Positions 58,850-64,000 of a stretch of 64,000 nucleotides of DNA are shown piece after piece; within the stretch, counting starts at the first letter, position 1; every line of letters begins with the position of its first letter. The stretch is from NCBI RefSeq assembly GCF_001021505.1, contig NZ_LDPO01000021.1, forward strand, positions 20,245 through 84,244. Direction: 5' to 3'. The position numbers and the translations under genes were made by a program. Source of the DNA: Mycolicibacter heraklionensis. Lineage in GTDB: Bacteria > Actinomycetota > Actinomycetes > Mycobacteriales > Mycobacteriaceae. The notes below the pieces were generated by a model. It saw only the letters and a list, made by a program, of their open reading frames with translations. It ran no database searches and was not told the origin of the DNA.

Positions 58850-61800
58850 AACGTGGATACGCCCGGCCGACGCCGGAACGCGCGCCGGTGGTCAAGCCGG
58901 AGAACATCGTATTGCCGACGCCGCTGAGCGTGCCGCCGCCAGAAGGCAAGCCGTGGTGGCTGGTGGTGGTCGGCGTGCTCGTGGTCGGCCTGCTCGTCGG
59001 CATGGTCGCGATGACGGTGGCCAGCGGCTCCCGGATGTTCCTGGGCGCCGGCTCGATCTTCCCGATCTTCATGATCGGCGGCGTCGCGATGATGATGTTC
59101 GGCGGCCGCTTCGGCGGCGGCGCCCAGCAACTGAGCCGGCCCAAGCTCGACGCGATGCGCGCCCAGTTCATGCTCATGCTGGACCGGCTGCGCGAGTCGG
59201 CGGCGGAGTCCGCGGACAGCATGGACGCCAACTACCGGTGGTACCACCCGGCGCCGTCCACCCTGGCCGCCGCGGTGGGGTCGTCGCGCATGTGGGAGCG
59301 CCAGCCCAACGGTAAGGACCTCAACTTCGGCCTGGCCCGAGTCGGGGTGGGGATGACCCGGCCCGAGGTCACCTGGGGTGAGCCCCAGAACATGCCGACC
59401 GACATCGAGCTCGAACCGGTGACCGGTAAGGCGCTGCAGGAGTTCGGGCGCTACCAGAGCGTGGTCTACAACCTGCCGAAGATGATCTCCCTGCTGGTCG
59501 AGCCCTGGTACTCGCTGGTCGGTGACCGCGAGCAGGTGCTGGGGCTGATGCGCGCGATCATCTGCCAGCTGGCCTTCTCGCACGGGCCTGACCATCTGCG
59601 GATGGTCGTGGTGACCTCAGATGTGGCGCAGTGGGATTGGGTGAAGTGGATGCCGCACTTCGGCGATCCGCGCCGCCAGGACGCCGCGGGCAACGCCCGC
59701 ATGGTCTACGGCTCGGTGCAGGACTTCGCCACCGAACACGCCGAACTGTTCTCCGGGCGCGGATCGTTCATGCCGCGTCACGCCAGCTCTTCGGCGGAGA
59801 CCCCGACCCCGCACCACCTGATCATCGTGGACGGCCTGGACCCGCAGTGGGAGTACGTCAACACCACCGAGGGCATCGACGGAGTGACCTTCTTCGATCT
59901 GACCGGCGCTCCGGAGTGGCGGGGCGTTTCGCAGCGGGTGCTGCGGCTCGACGACAAGGGCATCATCAACGCCCTGCCGCGTGACCGCGACACCTGGATG
60001 GTGATCGACGACAACGAGTGGTTCTTCGCCCTCGCCGACCAGGTCAGCTCGACCGACGCCGAACAGTTCGCGCAGCGGTTGGCGCACTGGCGGCTCGCGG
60101 CGGCCTATGAGGAGATCGGCCAGAAGGTGACGCACCACATCGGTGCGCGCGACATCATGGCCTACTACGGCATCGAAGATGCCGGGCGTATCGACTTCAA
60201 CGAGCTGTGGGCCAGCCGGCGCGATGCGGGCAGCCGGGGCCGGCTGCGGATTCCGTTCGGAAACCGCTCCGACAACGGCGAACTGCTGTTCCTGGACATG
60301 AAGTCTCTCGACGAGGGCGGCGACGGGCCGCACGGCGTCATGTCCGGCACCACCGGTTCCGGTAAGTCGACCCTGGTGCGCACCGTGATCGAGTCGCTGC
60401 TGCTGGCTCACCCGCCGGACGAGCTGCAGTTCGTGCTGGCCGACCTCAAGGGCGGATCGGCGGTCAAGCCGTTCGCCGGGGTGCCGCACGTGTCGCGGAT
60501 CATCACCGACCTGGAAGACGACCAGGCCCTCATGGAGCGTTTCCTGGAGGCCATGTGGGGTGAGATCGCCCGGCGAAAGACCATGTGCGACAACGCCGGT
60601 GTCGACGGCGCCAAGGAGTACAACGAGATTCGGTCGCGGATGCGGGCGCGTGGAGACGACAGCCTGCCGCCGCTGCCGATGCTGGTCGTGGTGATCGACG
60701 AGTTCTACGAGTGGTTCCGCATCATGCCCACCGCGGTGGAGGTGCTGGACTCGATCGGCCGACAGGGCCGCGCCTACTGGGTGCACCTGATGATGGCCTC
60801 GCAGACCATCGAGAGCCGCGCCGAGAAGCTCATGGAGAACATGGGCTACCGGCTGGTGCTCAAGGCGCAGACCGCCGGCGCCGCGCAGGCCGCCGGGGTG
60901 CCCAACGCGGTGAACCTGCCGTCCAAGGCCGGCCTCGGCTACTTCCGCAAGAGTGGTGAAGAGGTCATCCGTTTCCAGGCCGAGTTCCTGTGGCGCGACT
61001 ACCACCGGGGCGGAATGCTCGACGACGAGCAGATGCCGTTGACGCATGCCGTTGACTACATCCGGCCGCAGCTGTTCACCACCGAGTTCACTCCGCTTGA
61101 AGTCAGTGTCAGCACGCCCGAGATCGAAGCGCCCGAAGACATTGCGGCGATCGACTCCAAGCCGGCAGCGGTCGCCGAGGCCGCCGAGGAAGAGGACTTC
61201 ATCCGGACTCCCAAGGTCGGCACGGTGATCATCGATCAGCTGCGCCAGATCGACTTCGAGCCCTACCGGCTGTGGCAGCCGCCGCTGGACGTCCCGGTGA
61301 CCGTCGAGGACTTGGTGAACCGCTACCTGGGTCACCCGTGGCAACAGGACTACGGCACCCGGCGCGACCTGGTGTTCCCGATCGGGGTCATCGACCGGCC
61401 GTTCAAGCACGACCAGCCGCCGTGGACGGTGGACACCTCCGGCCCCGGCGCCAACGTGCTGATCCTGGGTGCCGGTGGTTCGGGCAAGACGACCGCACTG
61501 CAGACCTTGATCTGCTCGGCGGCGTTGACGCACACTCCCGAACAGGTCCAGTTCTACTGTCTGGCCTACAGCGGCACGTCGCTGACCACGGTCGCCGGCC
61601 TGCCGCATGTGGGCAGCGTCTGTGGTCCGACCGACCCCGACGGGGTGCGCCGCACGGTGGCCGAACTGCTGGCGCTGGTGCGGACCCGCAAGCGCAGCTT
61701 CCTGGAGAACGACGTCGCGTCGATGGACGTCTTCCGCCGGCGGAAGTTCGAGGGTGCCCCGGGAACCGTGCCCAACGATGGTTTCGGCGACGTCTATCTG

Positions 61801-63057
61801 GTGGTCGACAACTACCGGGCGCTCTCGGAGGACAACGAGGTGCTCGTCGAGCAGGTCAACCAGATCATCAACCAGGGACCCTCGTTCGGTGTGCACGTGA
61901 TCGTGACGGCCGACCGCGAATCGGAGCTGCGCCCGCCGGTGCGAAGCGGTTTCGGTTCCCGGGTCGAGCTGCGTCTGGCCGCGGTCGAGGACGCCAAGCT
62001 GGTGCGCTCCCGGTTCGCCAAGGACGTCCCGGTGAAGCCGGGGCGGGGCATGGTCGCGGTCAACTATGTACGCCTCGACAGCGACCCCCAGTCCGGTCTG
62101 CACACCCTGATCGCTCGGCCCGCAATGGCCGACACCGGCGCCAAGGTGTTCGAGTCCGACAGCGTCGCTGCCGCGGTCAGCCAGGTGGCGGTGGGCCGGG
62201 TGCGCCCGGTACGGCGTCTGCCGGCGCGGTTCGGGTTGGAAGAGGTGCGCGCGGTCGCGGCCAACGACCGCCGCGAAGGAGTGGGAGCGGGCGGCATCGC
62301 CTGGGCGATCTCCGAACTCGACCTGCAGCCGGTCTATCTGAACTTCGCCGAGAACGGTCACCTGATGGTGACCGGGCGTCGCGAATGTGGCCGCACCACC
62401 ACGCTGGCCACCATCATGAGCGAGATCGAGCGGCTCTACGCGCCGGGGTCCAGCACCGCGCCGACACCCAGCCCGGACGGCCGGCCGTCGGCGCAGGTGT
62501 GGCTGATCGACCCGCGCCGGCAGCTGCTGACCACGCTGGGGTCGGACTACGTGGAGAAGTTCGCCTACAACCTAGATGGCACGGTGGCGCTCATAAACGA
62601 ATTGGCTGCCACGCTGGCCAACCGTGAACCTCCGCCGGGGCTGTCGGCCGAAGAGCTGCTGTCGCGGACCTGGTGGAGTGGGCCGGAGATCTTCTTGATC
62701 ATCGACGACATCCAACAGTTCCCGCCGGGCTTCGACTCGCCGTTCCAGAAAGCGGCGCCCTGGGTCACCCGTTCGGCCGACGTTGGGCTCCATGTGATCG
62801 CCACCCGCACCTTCGGCGGCTGGTCGTCCGCTGGCGCCGACCCGCTGCTGCGGGCCCTGCACCAGGCCAACGCACCGCTGTTGGTCATGGACGCCGACCC
62901 CGACGAGGGCTTCATCCGCGGCAAGATGAAGGGTGGCCCGCTGCCCCGTGGTCGTGGCCTGTTGATGGCCGAGGACACCGGCGTGTTCGTTCAGGTCGCC
63001 GCCACCGAACTGCGGCGGGCGCCGGCCCAAGAGCGCGCGGCCACCCCGGCGGGCTGA
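58846..63057 (+). CDS. eccC5: ESX-5 FtsK/SpoIIIE ATPase EccC5
   Basis: This 1,403-residue motor protein is close in length and sequence to EccC5. Two membrane helices lie near residues 37-85. Three ATPase modules follow with Walker A motifs SGTTGSGKST (about 501), GAGGSGKTT (about 875) and a third with Arg-Glu-Cys-Gly-Arg in place of the P-loop Gly-Lys (TGRRECGRTTT, about 1176), as in other EccC. It binds Esx, PE and PPE substrates and drives export through ESX-5. It is a single chain, unlike the split EccCa/EccCb of ESX-1. Directly follows eccB5. Confidence 0.96.
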   Translation: MKRGYARPTPERAPVVKPENIVLPTPLSVPPPEGKPWWLVVVGVLVVGLLVGMVAMTVASGSRMFLGAGSIFPIFMIGGVAMMMFGGRFGGGAQQLSRPKLDAMRAQFMLMLDRLRESAAESADSMDANYRWYHPAPSTLAAAVGSSRMWERQPNGKDLNFGLARVGVGMTRPEVTWGEPQNMPTDIELEPVTGKALQEFGRYQSVVYNLPKMISLLVEPWYSLVGDREQVLGLMRAIICQLAFSHGPDHLRMVVVTSDVAQWDWVKWMPHFGDPRRQDAAGNARMVYGSVQDFATEHAELFSGRGSFMPRHASSSAETPTPHHLIIVDGLDPQWEYVNTTEGIDGVTFFDLTGAPEWRGVSQRVLRLDDKGIINALPRDRDTWMVIDDNEWFFALADQVSSTDAEQFAQRLAHWRLAAAYEEIGQKVTHHIGARDIMAYYGIEDAGRIDFNELWASRRDAGSRGRLRIPFGNRSDNGELLFLDMKSLDEGGDGPHGVMSGTTGSGKSTLVRTVIESLLLAHPPDELQFVLADLKGGSAVKPFAGVPHVSRIITDLEDDQALMERFLEAMWGEIARRKTMCDNAGVDGAKEYNEIRSRMRARGDDSLPPLPMLVVVIDEFYEWFRIMPTAVEVLDSIGRQGRAYWVHLMMASQTIESRAEKLMENMGYRLVLKAQTAGAAQAAGVPNAVNLPSKAGLGYFRKSGEEVIRFQAEFLWRDYHRGGMLDDEQMPLTHAVDYIRPQLFTTEFTPLEVSVSTPEIEAPEDIAAIDSKPAAVAEAAEEEDFIRTPKVGTVIIDQLRQIDFEPYRLWQPPLDVPVTVEDLVNRYLGHPWQQDYGTRRDLVFPIGVIDRPFKHDQPPWTVDTSGPGANVLILGAGGSGKTTALQTLICSAALTHTPEQVQFYCLAYSGTSLTTVAGLPHVGSVCGPTDPDGVRRTVAELLALVRTRKRSFLENDVASMDVFRRRKFEGAPGTVPNDGFGDVYLVVDNYRALSEDNEVLVEQVNQIINQGPSFGVHVIVTADRESELRPPVRSGFGSRVELRLAAVEDAKLVRSRFAKDVPVKPGRGMVAVNYVRLDSDPQSGLHTLIARPAMADTGAKVFESDSVAAAVSQVAVGRVRPVRRLPARFGLEEVRAVAANDRREGVGAGGIAWAISELDLQPVYLNFAENGHLMVTGRRECGRTTTLATIMSEIERLYAPGSSTAPTPSPDGRPSAQVWLIDPRRQLLTTLGSDYVEKFAYNLDGTVALINELAATLANREPPPGLSAEELLSRTWWSGPEIFLIIDDIQQFPPGFDSPFQKAAPWVTRSADVGLHVIATRTFGGWSSAGADPLLRALHQANAPLLVMDADPDEGFIRGKMKGGPLPRGRGLLMAEDTGVFVQVAATELRRAPAQERAATPAG

Positions 63058-63417
63058 CCGGACGGGCCGGCAACCACTGTGACGTGAGCAACAGCGTCCC
63101 GGTGGTTGCTGGCGCGGTCACAGCCCGGCGCGGGGCGGTGAATTACGTGCGGCAAGATTTTAATCAGGGCGTCATGGCCGCAGGTATCGGAGCCGAGGGC
63201 GGCCACCAACCACGCGGTAAATAACAGCCCTGTGTTTCGCCAGTTTGGAGCTATTTCACGGACCGAACTGCCTGGTCGCCGCGATCGGATTGTTACCCCA
63301 GGTGAACACTTGTTATCGCCAGATGAACACTCGGCGTTGAGGGTACTCCGGGGCACTTTGAGCCTCTACGATCGACAGCGGAGAGATTGCTGACCGCGAT
63401 CCAGAGGAGGGAATCGA
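63058..63417. other. Gap between eccC5 and the PE gene, no gene seen
   Basis: In M. tuberculosis the ESX-5 locus has cyp143, a ferredoxin and PPE/PE genes after eccC5. Here only about 360 bp of non-coding DNA follow, then the PE gene. No remnant of a P450 or PPE reading frame is visible. Confidence 0.65.
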
Positions 63418-63717
63418 ATGTCGTTTGTGAATGCGCAGCCCGAAGCGCTCTCGGCTGCCGCTGCGAACCTGAGCGGTATCGGTTCGGCGTTGAACGCGCA
63501 GAACGCCGCCGCTGCGGCTCCGACCACTGGCGTGGTCCCGGCCGCCGCCGACGAAGTCTCGGCACTGACCGCGGCGCAGTTCGCTGCGCACGCGACGATG
63601 TACCAGCAGGTCAGCGCGCAGGCCGCGGCGATCCACGAGATGTTCGTGGCCACGCTCAACAGCAGTGCGACCTCCTACGCCGCCACCGAGGCAGCCAACG
63701 CTGCTGCGGCGGGCTGA
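63418..63717 (+). CDS. PE family protein (PE18/PE19-like)
   Basis: This 99-residue protein has the PE motif at residues 8-9 (MSFVNAQPEAL), two helices, and the C-terminal secretion signal Y-x-x-x-E in SYAATEAANAAAAG. It closely resembles PE19 of M. tuberculosis. PE proteins are exported by ESX-5, usually as heterodimers with a PPE. An AGGAGGG ribosome site precedes the start. No PPE partner is adjacent upstream, so its partner should lie downstream or elsewhere. Confidence 0.95.
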   Translation: MSFVNAQPEALSAAAANLSGIGSALNAQNAAAAAPTTGVVPAAADEVSALTAAQFAAHATMYQQVSAQAAAIHEMFVATLNSSATSYAATEAANAAAAG

Positions 63718-63874
63718 TCAGGAACCAACCGGATTACCGGCTACGGGCTGATGGAAGGGGAATCCATTCATTCGTTCAAAGCCGGTCGTCGGTTACCGAC
63801 GTAACCGGCGGCAATGACCCGTCAACTACGAATATCAACCAGAAACAACGAACTTCAGGCAAGGAGAGAGAAGC

Positions 63875-64000
63875 ATGGCAACACGTTTTATGACTGATCC
63901 GGACGCGATGCGTTCGATGGCGGGCCGTTTTGATGTGCATGCGCAGACGGTGGAGGACGAGGCGCGTCGGATGTGGGCGTCGTCGACGAACATCTCCGGT
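63875..64000 (+). CDS. EsxM-like WXG100 protein, cut by window end
   Basis: The ATG at 63875 after AAGGAGAG opens a frame that begins MATRFMTDPDAMRSMAGRF and continues VHAQTVEDEARRMWASSTNI, very close to the EsxM/EsxJ/EsxK/EsxP/EsxW subfamily. Only 42 codons are in the window. WXG100 proteins pair with a partner (EsxN type), whose gene should follow, and are exported by ESX-5. Confidence 0.93.
   Translation, partial: MATRFMTDPDAMRSMAGRFDVHAQTVEDEARRMWASSTNISG

Noticed and set aside
59617..62361. 914-codon minus-strand open frame opposite eccC5
   Set aside because: It is antisense to the well-supported eccC5 and is Asp/His/Arg/Val rich as expected for shadow frames.
1..64000. CRISPR array, rRNA operon or complete prophage
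   Set aside because: No regularly spaced repeats, no rRNA-like sequence and no capsid, tail or terminase genes were seen.

Overview
The window is high-GC actinobacterial DNA from a Mycobacterium (sensu lato). The right edge carries the start of an ESX-5 type VII secretion locus (eccB5, eccC5, a PE gene, the first codons of an esxM-like gene). ESX-5 is a hallmark of slow growers and their near relatives, so a slow-growing or M. terrae-like species is more likely than a typical rapid grower. DUF732 secreted proteins, a DUF2236 oxygenase, F420-type and acyl-CoA enzymes fit the same group. No rRNA or CRISPR array is visible.

Layout. (1) 1-904: patatin-like phospholipase cut by the window edge. 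(2) 1055-19009: accessory DNA integrated at the 3' half of a tRNA-Pro(GGG) gene. A 44-bp tRNA-derived direct repeat occurs at 1087-1130 and 14173-14216, with a third, decayed copy at 18966-19009, so two elements appear to sit in tandem. Paired GGGACCA motifs 11 bp apart lie beside each repeat. Element A (about 13 kb) holds an ApeA-type HEPN protein, a tyrosine integrase truncated by an IS3-family insertion sequence, a broken second ApeA-like gene, two AlbA_2 (Schlafen-type) proteins, three further proteins with R-x4-H HEPN signatures, and a second integrase relic. It looks like a mobile RNase-centred defence island. Element B (about 5 kb) carries two small toxin-antitoxin-like modules and two genes broken by frameshifts in four-base homopolymers. 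(3) 19.1-21.6 kb: small genes, a GIY-YIG protein, a phosphoesterase and a secreted S1-protease-like protein lacking catalytic residues. (4) 21.6-32.7 kb: a catabolic cluster in two facing halves around a TetR regulator; each half has a Baeyer-Villiger-type flavin monooxygenase, an SDR and an amidohydrolase, with an epoxide-hydrolase-like enzyme, a VOC protein and a PF10118 protein. The genes overlap by 4 bp, implying tight operons for oxidising and hydrolysing a cyclic or ketone substrate.

(5) 32.8-48.3 kb: housekeeping and mixed genes, including a DUF2236 oxygenase, an LLM oxidoreductase, TspO, quinone oxidoreductase, a DJ-1/PfpI protein, a Pif1-like helicase with a C-terminal BRCT domain, malic enzyme, topoisomerase IB, DUF732 proteins, a RecB-like nuclease and an NlpC/P60-like protein. 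(6) 48.7-53.8 kb: a beta-oxidation-type cluster (two acyl-CoA dehydrogenases, SDR, thiolase) with a terminal GntR regulator and a perfect 7-5-7 palindrome in the divergent promoter. (7) 53.8-56.9 kb: a conserved protein, a Pro-Ala-Ile repeat lipoprotein and a membrane cytochrome b fused to a molybdopterin oxidoreductase domain. (8) 57.3-64.0 kb: the compact ESX-5 start, in which the PE and esxM-like genes directly follow eccC5.

Family names come from recognising motifs and remembered homologues; no search was run.
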